DNA from: an uncultured Prevotella sp.
GTDB taxonomy: Bacteria > Bacteroidota > Bacteroidia > Bacteroidales > Bacteroidaceae
Assembly (NCBI GenBank): GCA_900765465.1
Contig: CAAFRM010000124.1
Coordinates: 1-14,142 of the forward strand
Length of the DNA stretch: 14,142 bases
Reading direction: 5' to 3'
Each line of letters begins with the position of its first letter. Within the stretch, counting starts at the first letter, position 1. Below the pieces are notes generated by a model. That model was not told where the DNA came from, did not search any database, and worked only from the letters and a program-made list of their open reading frames with translations. The translations under genes and the position numbers were made by a program. Below, piece after piece: positions 7,016 through 13,891 of the stretch.

Positions 7016-8458
7016 TTACTGCAAATCAACGTCGTAGCTATTGAGAACCCAAGGGTTAACAGAAACCTCAACATCGAGATAGTACAATGTACGGTCATCT
7101 GGACCACCATTAGGAACCTGGGCACCAACATTAAATATGTTCTTTACATTTAACAGGTAGATGCTGTTACGCTGGATAGTGTTGGCTACACCGAGATACT
7201 GATCCTGAATCTTCTGAACATAGTATGTCTTACCAGCGTTGAAGACCTCGATATCATACTTCTTGCGGAATTCATCCAACTTAGCCTCTGGATCTGTTGT
7301 GTCATTTTTAGCAGCTTCCAATTCAGCAATAACTGTGGCTGCGTCCTTACCATCAAAGATAGCCTTTTGGTCTTGGTAAGCGTTGATGATGTCCTGGATG
7401 TTGCTATAGATGACCTTGTTGTAACGATAGAATGTACCATCCGAGAAGTCTGCCTTATCCTTTAAGTCATCATTGAGAGTTACTGTGTACTCGAAGTACA
7501 TAGAAGTTGCAGCATCAGAATTATTGTTCTCGAAGACATAGTCCTTATTTGATTTATCTGTTGTTACTGCATTAAAGTAGCCATAGTTCTGGAGCAAAGT
7601 CTTTGTACCGAATTCTGTTGTTGGCTGGAAGTAAATGATACCAGTTGGAATTGAAAGGGTAGTTGCATCAGCCCACTGCTGCATAACATTTGTCTTGTTG
7701 GCAACATTTGAGATGGCATATTTAGTCAATGTTACACCCTTAACAGCCTTAATGGCATCTTCATTTGCTTTCTTTTCAGCTTCTGTAGCTTTTGCATCTT
7801 CAGCGTAAGCCTTGATTTCTGTTGCCTCAGATGTTGGCTCGTCAATACGTGCGGTAAGACGATCAATCTTAATGATGTCACTAACCTTTGCTGCAGAATT
7901 TGCATCCTTGTTGTCAGATGTGAAAACAACAGTATGGCTGTTTGCCTTTACGTCTGCATCGTTCTGGTTGAACATTGCGAATTTGTTATCAGCAGAGTAT
8001 GCTTTAGCAAACTTGTTATCTAAGTCAGATGTATAAACATCAGTAAGTGGTGATGCACTTGTCGCGTTAGCTAAGAAATATACACTATATTTTGTACCAG
8101 CAGTTACATTTTCAACTGGAACCTGAAGTGTTGTCTTACCATCGTTATCTTGCTGAGGAACTTTAGCATCTGCCCATGCCTTCTCATCAATTGTGATTGA
8201 TTTTGCAATCTTACCATTTGCATCAACCAGATAGAATGTACCACTTGTTACATAAGATTCCTCTTTTGAAGCGTCATGAGGATTCTTCTGTGCAGTTCTT
8301 GTACCATTGCTGGTAGGAGTCTGAACGGTCAAAGTCATGTAGAACTTGTCTACCTTGTTCTGGCTGTTACCTGCCAAATCCTCACTGTCGCTGCAGCTAG
8401 TGAAAGACAAAGCGGCGGCTGAAACCAAGCTCATTACGAGCAAATTCATTTTTTTCAT
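7016..8458 (-). CDS. mfa1: Major fimbrial subunit (Mfa1-type fimbrillin)
   Basis: 480 residues, starting MKKMNLL with lipobox FTSC (Cys22). Arg54 in SNGTRTAQ sits at about the position where P. gingivalis Mfa1 (Arg49) and FimA (Arg46) are cut before polymerisation. The N-terminal domain has the strand pattern KFYMTLTVQT (38-47) and GTFYLVDANGKI (73-84). The C-terminal part matches the Mfa1 fimbrillin C-terminal family: GKTYYVQKI (409-417), then IQRNSIYLLNVKNIFNVGAQVP (428-449), and ends NPWVLNSYDVDLQ. Two Ala/Glu/Lys-rich stretches (about 205-240 and 355-402) look like helical insertions. Unlike the three accessory subunits it ends right after the final fimbrillin strand, as expected for the polymerising shaft protein. 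It follows the DUF3868 gene by 80 bases and is followed by a hairpin set. Confidence 0.88.
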   Translation of the reverse strand: MKKMNLLVMSLVSAAALSFTSCSDSEDLAGNSQNKVDKFYMTLTVQTPTSNGTRTAQKNPHDASKEESYVTSGTFYLVDANGKIAKSITIDEKAWADAKVPQQDNDGKTTLQVPVENVTAGTKYSVYFLANATSASPLTDVYTSDLDNKFAKAYSADNKFAMFNQNDADVKANSHTVVFTSDNKDANSAAKVSDIIKIDRLTARIDEPTSEATEIKAYAEDAKATEAEKKANEDAIKAVKGVTLTKYAISNVANKTNVMQQWADATTLSIPTGIIYFQPTTEFGTKTLLQNYGYFNAVTTDKSNKDYVFENNNSDAATSMYFEYTVTLNDDLKDKADFSDGTFYRYNKVIYSNIQDIINAYQDQKAIFDGKDAATVIAELEAAKNDTTDPEAKLDEFRKKYDIEVFNAGKTYYVQKIQDQYLGVANTIQRNSIYLLNVKNIFNVGAQVPNGGPDDRTLYYLDVEVSVNPWVLNSYDVDLQ

Positions 8459-8538
8459 AATCTTGTTACTTATTACTTTAGTTAAAACTATATTTATTAA
8501 TACTTTCTTTTCTTATTCTTTTCTTTATTTCGTTCCTT

Positions 8539-10029
8539 CTATTCCAAAACCTTGTTTACCTTGTCCAGGTTTTCCTGGACTTTCTTCAAGCCACCCTTTA
8601 CAGCCTTCTCGAAATATTCCTTGGCAGCCTGGTAATCCTCTTTCTGGACAGCGAGGCAACCGCGGGCATTGTTGGCTTCTGGGGTATCGCCCACTTTCTT
8701 CAGATATTTCTCTGCACTCACCTTGTCACCACGCTCAATGGCGATGTAGGCAGCGTTGAGGTTGGCAAGCTTGTCTTCTGGGAACAGCTTTACGGCAGTC
8801 TCGAATACATTGTTGTATTCATCGCTGCCCTTAGGCAAACTGTTGGCTACCATGTACATCTCCTGAAGAGAAAGCTTCTGCGGACGGGTCTTGATAACCT
8901 TCTTAGCCTCTTCCAGGTTGAATGCCTTTACGTCATATTCTATGGTGTAGTCGGTGCGGCGCAAGCCTGGCCAAACGTTCTGCAACAGGAAGCGGTGAGC
9001 CTCCGGAGCCTTTCTCTTCAAAGCCTTCTCCTTTGCATCAGGCAGCAAACTGCTGTTGATGATGCCGAGGGCGATGTCCTTTTGAGGAATATCGTTGTGG
9101 GCGATGTATTCTGCCGTTCCTTCCCAGTCTTCTGCGGTTGCTGCTACCTTGATCAGCTTCTGGTCTATAGGATAAACCGACGTGAGATAATCTTTCAGCG
9201 CCTGCGTTCTGTTGCGTGAAAGCTTGTCGTTGTTGGCATATCCACCATCAGGAGAAGCATAACCGTGCAGGGTGATCTGGGTGATGGTAACATCCGAATC
9301 GTTCTTCACCAGCTCCAGGGTTTCAATCATCTTAGCCAGTTCCTTGGCGTTGTTGCCTAGGTTTACCACGATGTCCCACTTGTTCACCCTGAAGTTGAGT
9401 CGTGCCGAACCGTTTTCCTGTCTTATCTTCACGGCTTCCGCCTTAGGCTGCTGGTAAGCGTAGAAGAGTTTCTGAGGCGTGCTGAGGATATCGCCAGCCG
9501 GAAGCAGTCCTTCTGCCAGGATTACCTGGTTGCATCCGCAGGTATCGTTGCCGATAACCAGTTGCGAGTTGCACATCCAATCCTGAAACGGAGTGGTATA
9601 TATATAATGTAGGGTCTGTTTTTTCTTGTTCTGTCGCTGCTCCACGATGAGCGGGTTCTTGGAGGCAGTGGCATTGTTGCGCTGATAATAGATGTATCTC
9701 TTGCGTCCCATCACCTCAACAGCTGGCAGTTTCAGGGTGTCCTCATCGTTCACGATCATGGGGGTATAGATGAGTCCACGGTTGCTGCCCAGGATGATGT
9801 CGTCGAGCTTGAAGTCCATCTTCACGTTCACGTCGTCTCCATCTCTCTTCACTTCTTTCTTCGAAATCTTCAGCTTTCCGGCTGTCTCTTTCTTCTCTTT
9901 CTTCTCAGCTTTCTCTTTCTTTTCTTTTTTCTCTGCTGAGGCTATAGGCTTGCTTTCTGCTGAGGCTGTGAGCGATAACAGCAGGAGGGCAGCGCCCAGT
10001 GTACTATAGAAGTTATATTTTGTATTCAT
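8539..10029 (-). CDS. DUF3868 / OmpA-like / TPR periplasmic protein of the fimbrial locus
   Basis: 496 residues from ATG at 10029, chosen over an in-frame upstream TTG because GGAAAGGAAAC, a rare Shine-Dalgarno-like site here, lies just ahead and a clean signal peptide (ending TASA, 1-24) begins at this Met. A low-complexity Lys/Glu run follows (33-48). The DUF3868 N-terminal domain spans roughly 55-170 and includes Cys153, Cys164 and Cys166. An OmpA-like peptidoglycan-binding segment follows: ITLHGYASPDG at 252-262 and LSRNRTQALKDYL at 270-282. TPR-like helices run about 385-490. DUF3868 and DUF3575 genes commonly precede fimbrillin genes in Bacteroides and Prevotella. The likely role is a periplasmic/outer-membrane assembly or cell-wall tethering factor, which is inferred. 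Confidence 0.85.
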   Translation of the reverse strand: MNTKYNFYSTLGAALLLLSLTASAESKPIASAEKKEKKEKAEKKEKKETAGKLKISKKEVKRDGDDVNVKMDFKLDDIILGSNRGLIYTPMIVNDEDTLKLPAVEVMGRKRYIYYQRNNATASKNPLIVEQRQNKKKQTLHYIYTTPFQDWMCNSQLVIGNDTCGCNQVILAEGLLPAGDILSTPQKLFYAYQQPKAEAVKIRQENGSARLNFRVNKWDIVVNLGNNAKELAKMIETLELVKNDSDVTITQITLHGYASPDGGYANNDKLSRNRTQALKDYLTSVYPIDQKLIKVAATAEDWEGTAEYIAHNDIPQKDIALGIINSSLLPDAKEKALKRKAPEAHRFLLQNVWPGLRRTDYTIEYDVKAFNLEEAKKVIKTRPQKLSLQEMYMVANSLPKGSDEYNNVFETAVKLFPEDKLANLNAAYIAIERGDKVSAEKYLKKVGDTPEANNARGCLAVQKEDYQAAKEYFEKAVKGGLKKVQENLDKVNKVLE

Positions 10030-10114
10030 GAATTGTTTCCTTTCCAAATGAATGATCAAATGAATAATGATGTATAAATATACAATTTAAATAGGTATGT
10101 CCGTATGGAGGCGA

Positions 10115-10702
10115 TTAGAACACATAGACGAGGTTAAGCGCCGCCTTGGTTGGTCCCACATAGTGGTGGCTCTTGTCGTCTTCCAGTTTTTCGCCGCATT
10201 CCGCACATTCAAACTTGTCAGAACGGCTGTAGGTGTAACCCAGTCCCAGTTCTGCCTCGAAGTTCCAGTGCTTGGAAAGGGTCCAGGCATATCCGTATGC
10301 CACACCCGCTCCCACGAACCATCCTTCGTAGCGATAATCTTTCAGTTTGGAAAAGTCTGTTCCTAATAACTTGAAATCAGCATTCACGTTACCGATGTTG
10401 TAGGATCCTGCAATTGCATGGAATCCTACAAAATGTCCCATCATCTTGTTGCAGAACCAGTATCTTGCTTCTGGCTGCACAAGCCAATGTTGCCATTTCC
10501 TGTTATTAGAAAATGTCCAAGGATTGTAGTTGCCTGCTACATCCAAGGTCCACTTGGGGGTGAGTGCGAACTCTACTCCCAAGTTTATGGTGCTGGTCGC
10601 ATCATAAAGAAGGTTGGTTTTCACCGCAACCTTTTGGGCTGAAGCATCGAGTGCTAAGAAGCACAGTCCGATCATCAGTGCCATTTTAATCCTTTTCATC
10701 AT
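10115..10702 (-). CDS. DUF3575 outer-membrane protein, first gene of the fimbrial cluster
   Basis: 195 residues with a signal peptide ending DASA (about 1-22). The mature part alternates in the manner of a small beta-barrel (KVAVKTNLLYDATSTINLGVE, WTLDVAGNYN, WFVGAGVAYGYAW, WNFEAELGLGYTYS) and ends in NLVYVF, whose final Phe is typical of barrel insertion signals. CAEC at 166-169 is a CxxC pair near the C-terminus. Met1 and Met2 are adjacent; either may be used. ATAAGCAAAAG ends directly before the ATG. It is the first gene after the candidate promoter at 10910-10941, with a leader of roughly 200 bases. Function is unproven; position suggests an outer-membrane partner of the DUF3868 protein in fimbrial export or assembly. 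Confidence 0.85.
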   Translation of the reverse strand: MMKRIKMALMIGLCFLALDASAQKVAVKTNLLYDATSTINLGVEFALTPKWTLDVAGNYNPWTFSNNRKWQHWLVQPEARYWFCNKMMGHFVGFHAIAGSYNIGNVNADFKLLGTDFSKLKDYRYEGWFVGAGVAYGYAWTLSKHWNFEAELGLGYTYSRSDKFECAECGEKLEDDKSHHYVGPTKAALNLVYVF

Positions 10703-10870
10703 CTTTTGCTTATACTTTTATATACTTAATACAATATCTTTTTATCTTCCGGTTTACAACTAATACATAAGAAATCTAATATCCATTCCCTTCCTGTTAA
10801 TCTACTTTGTCTTTACTTTCAATTTACTTTTCAGTTAGGAATCTTACATTCTCGTATTAAAAACCTTGCA

Positions 10871-10889
10871 GCTGAGTTCCTGGCTCAGC
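10871..10889 (-). other. Hairpin near the 5' end of the fimbrial transcript
   Basis: GCTGAG and CTCAGC form a perfect 6-bp stem around a 7-base loop. It lies about 15-35 bases after the predicted transcription start of the fimbrial promoter, so it would form at the 5' end of the message. A stabilising role is possible. Confidence 0.4.
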
Positions 10890-10909
10890 GCATCATCTTT
10901 TTTCGGCTG

Positions 10910-10941
10910 CAAAATTATAAAGAAAAGTAATACCATGCAAG
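10910..10941 (-). promoter_or_regulatory. Candidate promoter of the fimbrial cluster (Bacteroidota type)
   Basis: The minus strand reads TAATTTTG (10910-10917), an exact match to the Bacteroidota -7 consensus TAnnTTTG. CTTG lies 20 bases upstream (10938-10941) as an approximate -33 element. Predicted start is near 10904, giving a leader of about 200 bases to the DUF3575 gene. Confidence 0.6.
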
Positions 10942-10950
10942 TTTTTTAGC

Positions 10951-11000
10951 ACTGAAAAATACTGAAAAGTGCCTTTTTTAATTAAAAACAACACTGAAAA
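10951..11000. repeat. Three ACTGAAAA direct repeats, candidate operator sites
   Basis: ACTGAAAA occurs at 10951-10958, 10961-10968 and 10993-11000: spacings of 10 and 32 bases, about one and three helical turns. The array starts 9 bases upstream of the -33 element of the fimbrial promoter, where an activator would sit. A fourth copy, inverted, lies at 10828-10835 in the leader. Function is inferred from phasing and position. Confidence 0.5.
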
Positions 11001-11066
11001 CTACTTAAAGTTGTTAATTCCGGCATTTTTTCATCATCTTCTCATCACTATTTCTAATTATTTTTG

Positions 11067-11074
11067 TAAATTTG
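11067..11074 (+). promoter_or_regulatory. -7 element for the membrane LuxR-type regulator gene
   Basis: TAAATTTG matches TAnnTTTG exactly and is followed by CAGCCG, as at the fimbrial promoter. The ATG lies about 100 bases downstream. No good TTTG -33 element stands at the right distance, which could mean activator dependence. Confidence 0.5.
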
Positions 11075-11174
11075 CAGCCGTTATCAGTTAGATGGAAATT
11101 CCAGCATTTTGCTGTTGAAAAGCCAGCTGATGATAAGAAGATATAAGCTAAAAGATAGAATTTATAAGTAAACA

Positions 11175-12173
11175 ATGGAACCAAAACTTAATTTAATGAA
11201 GGCAATTTTAGGCTTGGAGCATTACTTTTGCCCCAAGTATTGTGGTATCGTAGACCGCAGAAGAGTGATAGGCTATCTACTTTTCTCGGTTTCCGAGGTA
11301 CTTATTATTTTGTACCATTTTATCCTTATCCTCCGATTAGGAGAACCTCATGGGGTGGTGGCTGATGTGGTGAATGCCGTTTTGTTTGCCAGTCTGCAGC
11401 TGGCAATCTGGACCAAGAAACTTACTTTTACCAAGGGTCTCACCTTTTTATATATATTGGCTTTTGCCAAATTGGCTGCCAACTGTATACTTTCCTCTGT
11501 GTTTGGCGCGTTGCCCGACGAGTTGAGTAGCATCAGCAATGTGTTTCTGGTGTTCCTGCTGGTGTTGATGGCGTTGACGCAACTGATGTATAAGACCGCA
11601 TTGGCTCTTATTGCCGGCTTGGTTCCGATGGTTGTTTTCTATTTCATAGAGCATCCTGCCGTTTCATCCTTCTTCGGGATGAAGGCATTCTTTGTGGGTT
11701 TTATGATGATTATCTATGTGTATATCTATAATACGAACTATGTTCTGAAGGGGCTTCGCCAGCCTCAGAAGGTTACCCACGTAGAGAGAAAGGCACTGGA
11801 TATGCTTGCCAAATTGAAGGAGAAGGATAATGATAATGCAGGAAATCTGATGGATCGCTTGGATCCGGAATTGCGCCAGAACATTATCAATAATGCTTCG
11901 GAGCACCTGAAAAGGGAGGAACTGAATAATCTGATGTGGGATGAACTGTGTGCTGATTTGACCAATAGTGAAATACAGATCTGCAAGCTGGTGTTACAGG
12001 ATAAGAGCTTGAAGGAAATCTGCATCCTGCTTGATAAGACCGAATCCAACATCACAAGCCAGCGCAGCCATATCCGAAAGAAACTGAATATGGATCGTAA
12101 GGATGATTTAAAGCGCACCCTGGAATTGCGATTTGCGGAAATCAGAAAGAAAAAACTTAATACTAGTTTATAG
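11175..12173 (+). CDS. Membrane-embedded LuxR-type transcriptional regulator
   Basis: 332 residues. The N-terminal two thirds hold six likely membrane helices: about 31-53, 61-79, 89-110, 120-139, 141-158 and 170-190. A charged linker follows (about 200-260), then a LuxR/GerE-type helix-turn-helix. The latter is LTNSEIQICKLVLQDKSLKE at 262-281, then ICILLDKTESNITSQRSHIRKKLNM to 306, with the usual leading LT-x-x-E, the recognition helix in the second half and the trailing RKKL. There is no receiver or kinase domain. It is divergent from the fimbrial cluster and shares its control region, so it is a natural candidate for its regulator, sensing a membrane or small-molecule signal; that target is inferred. 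ATAAGTAAAC stands one base before the ATG, as at fimbrial genes. The last residues and the stop codon are encoded inside a heptamer repeat. Confidence 0.8.
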   Translation: MEPKLNLMKAILGLEHYFCPKYCGIVDRRRVIGYLLFSVSEVLIILYHFILILRLGEPHGVVADVVNAVLFASLQLAIWTKKLTFTKGLTFLYILAFAKLAANCILSSVFGALPDELSSISNVFLVFLLVLMALTQLMYKTALALIAGLVPMVVFYFIEHPAVSSFFGMKAFFVGFMMIIYVYIYNTNYVLKGLRQPQKVTHVERKALDMLAKLKEKDNDNAGNLMDRLDPELRQNIINNASEHLKREELNNLMWDELCADLTNSEIQICKLVLQDKSLKEICILLDKTESNITSQRSHIRKKLNMDRKDDLKRTLELRFAEIRKKKLNTSL

Positions 12174-12261
12174 TTAAAAGTTTATAGTTTATAGCAGAAT
12201 GTTGAAAACTTGCATAATTATGCGTTTTCATGCCTTGCTATAAACTATCAACTATCAACTA
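12164..12261. repeat. Concentric palindrome of 7-base tandem repeats between convergent genes
   Basis: The left arm is four heptamers (TAGTTTA, TAGTTAA, AAGTTTA, TAGTTTA; 12164-12191). The right arm is TAAACTA, TCAACTA, TCAACTA (12241-12261). The inner 13 bases pair perfectly (12184-12196 with 12236-12248) and pairing continues imperfectly outward to 12171/12261. Inside lies a second palindrome with almost the same centre: TGAAAAC/GTTTTCA around GCATAATTATGC (12203-12230). It sits between two convergent genes and could act as a two-way terminator. Its repeat nature suggests a dispersed intergenic element. Confidence 0.65.
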
Positions 12262-12265
12262 AATA

Positions 12266-13783
12266 TCAGTCTTCCATTCTCAGGAATGCTTTAGGGAGAT
12301 ATTGTATCAGATCGCTGGCGATGAGGCTCTCTTTGCCGATATCCTTGATGGCTAGGTCGCCTGCCAGTCCGTGCAGGTGCATGCCTATTCGGCAGGCATC
12401 TGCCTGGTTGTAGCCACGAGATAGAAGCGAGGTGATGATACCCGTCAATACATCGCCGCTGCCGGCTGTAGCCATGCCGCTGTTGCCGGTGGAGCAGAAC
12501 TCCACCTTTCCGTTAGGATGGCAGAGGGCAGAATAGTGCCCCTTTAATATAATGTAGCCTTGCAGGCGCTCTGCCAGTTCGATGGCCTTGTCAAGGCGCT
12601 CCATGCAGTTGCTGCTGGTATTGCCAGCCAGTCTGTCCAGTTCTCTTGGATGAGGAGTGAAGATGATGTCCTTAGGCAACTGCTGCATCCAGGCACGATG
12701 ACTCGCCAGGATGTTCAGCGCATCGGCATCTACCACCGTAGGACAGGTGGATCTTCTCAGCTGGGCTATCAGGGCGATGGCGGTGGATTCGTTGGTGCCC
12801 AGACCCGGACCTATGCCCATGGCGCTATAGTAGTCGGTGTCCACCGGTTCGCTGAAGATGGTTTCCTCAGAATCCATCTGGAGCACCGCTTCTGGCACGC
12901 TAATCTGCATAATCTCGTAGTTGCGCTTCGGCGTATGGGTAATCACCTTTCCGGTTCCCGCTCTCAGACACGCCTTGGTAGCCAGCACGGACGCACCGCT
13001 CATGCCGTAGCTTCCGGCTATAATCAAAGCCGTGCCCATGGTTCCCTTGTGGGCAAAGTCGCCACGGGGCTTCATCAGCAGGCGGATGTCGTTCTCTTCG
13101 AGAATGCTGAATTTGCTTTCCGTCTTCTGGATGAATTCTGGTGAGAGTCGGATATCCAATACCTTCAGTCTTCCCAGGTATATCTGGTTGTCTGCCAGCA
13201 TCATCGCCAGCTTCTTCTGCTGCAGGGTCAGCGTCAGGTCGGCACGGATGATGTTGGCTGCGATGTTGTAGGAGTTGTCTTCCGCCATCAGACCCGATGG
13301 CAGGTCGATGCTCACCACTTTGGCGGCACTCTGGTTGATGTATTTTACCAGGGATGCAAAACCGCCTGCCAGCGGTTTGTTCAAGCCGCTGCCAAAGAGT
13401 CCGTCTACTACGAGCATGCCGGCTTCCAGCTGCGGAGGGTCGAAGTTGACGGTGACCTCAGTAAACTGCTTGGCGCGTTTGCTCTCGATGAGTCGCTTCT
13501 TGTTGCTGGCACAGTCGGCAGAGAGCTTGTTGTGGATGTTAAACAAGAAAACGTTAACCTGATAACCATCTTCTCCCAACATTCTTGCCACGGCAAGCGC
13601 ATCGCCTCCGTTGTTGCCTGGTCCTGCGAAAACGACCACCGGAGTACGGTTAGACCATTCCGCCTCGATGGCACGCGTCAGCGCCTTAGCGGCACGTTCC
13701 ATGAGGTTGAGCGAAGTGATAGGTTCATGCTCAATGGTGTATTTATCCAACTCATGTATCTGAGTACTAGTGAAAATCTTCAT
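12266..13783 (-). CDS. nnr: Bifunctional NAD(P)H-hydrate epimerase / ADP-dependent dehydratase
   Basis: 505 residues with both halves of the fused repair enzyme. The N-terminal YjeF-type epimerase carries GPGNNGGDALAVAR (54-67), VVDGLFGSGL (125-134) and SIDLPSGL (158-165). The C-terminal ribokinase-like dehydratase carries HKGTMG (245-250), GIGPGLGTNE (323-332), VDADALN (351-357), TPHPRE (376-381), ILKG (412-415) and NSGMATAGSGDVLTGII (434-450), whose Asp444 is the expected catalytic base. The enzyme interconverts R and S hydrates of NADH/NADPH and dehydrates the S form using ADP (or ATP), restoring the cofactor in the cytoplasm. Length and motif order are normal, with no sign of damage. It is divergent from hpt and convergent with the regulator gene; a housekeeping gene unrelated to the fimbriae. 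Confidence 0.95.
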   Translation of the reverse strand: MKIFTSTQIHELDKYTIEHEPITSLNLMERAAKALTRAIEAEWSNRTPVVVFAGPGNNGGDALAVARMLGEDGYQVNVFLFNIHNKLSADCASNKKRLIESKRAKQFTEVTVNFDPPQLEAGMLVVDGLFGSGLNKPLAGGFASLVKYINQSAAKVVSIDLPSGLMAEDNSYNIAANIIRADLTLTLQQKKLAMMLADNQIYLGRLKVLDIRLSPEFIQKTESKFSILEENDIRLLMKPRGDFAHKGTMGTALIIAGSYGMSGASVLATKACLRAGTGKVITHTPKRNYEIMQISVPEAVLQMDSEETIFSEPVDTDYYSAMGIGPGLGTNESTAIALIAQLRRSTCPTVVDADALNILASHRAWMQQLPKDIIFTPHPRELDRLAGNTSSNCMERLDKAIELAERLQGYIILKGHYSALCHPNGKVEFCSTGNSGMATAGSGDVLTGIITSLLSRGYNQADACRIGMHLHGLAGDLAIKDIGKESLIASDLIQYLPKAFLRMED

Positions 13784-13814
13784 GTCTTTGTCCGATTATC
13801 TGATTATTTTCATG

Positions 13815-13822
13815 CAAAAGTA
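13815..13822 (-). promoter_or_regulatory. nnr: -7 element of nnr
   Basis: The minus strand reads TACTTTTG followed by CA, matching TAnnTTTG, about 30 bases before the nnr start codon. No convincing -33 element was seen. Confidence 0.45.
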
Positions 13823-13865
13823 CTAAAAAAAGTCGATGAAAGCATGAAGTTTCACGATTTTTTCG

Positions 13866-13873
13866 TAATTTTG
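13866..13873 (+). promoter_or_regulatory. hpt: -7 element of hpt
   Basis: TAATTTTG followed by CAG, matching TAnnTTTG, ends 18 bases before the hpt ATG, implying a leader of only about 12-15 bases. It is back to back with the nnr element in a 108-base divergent gap. The -33 region is weak. Confidence 0.5.
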
Positions 13874-13891
13874 CAGAAAATATTATATAAT

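Larger units (their letters stand above)
10703..11174. promoter_or_regulatory. 472-base divergent control region between fimbrial cluster and regulator gene
   Basis: No protein gene is seen. It holds a minus-strand promoter (10910-10941), a plus-strand -7 element (11067-11074), a hairpin (10871-10889), three ACTGAAAA repeats upstream of the fimbrial promoter plus one inverted copy in the leader (10828-10835), and an inverted repeat with ends at 10904 and 11080. The fimbrial leader is about 200 bases, long enough to carry post-transcriptional control. Confidence 0.65.

Noticed and set aside
8346..8759. Plus-strand frame crossing the fimbrillin/DUF3868 junction
   Set aside because: Overlaps two real genes on the other strand and translates to a composition unlike a folded protein.
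10030..10059. Upstream TTG start for the DUF3868 gene (10 more residues)
   Set aside because: It would put charged residues before the signal peptide, while the ATG at 10029 has a GGAAAGGAAAC site at proper distance.
10030..10114. Internal promoter before the DUF3868 gene
   Set aside because: The minus strand contains ATTCATTTG twice but no TAnnTTTG, so it does not meet the -7 consensus.
12560..13144. Plus-strand open frame of 194 codons within nnr
   Set aside because: The minus strand encodes the conserved Nnr motifs here; the plus frame is a shadow.
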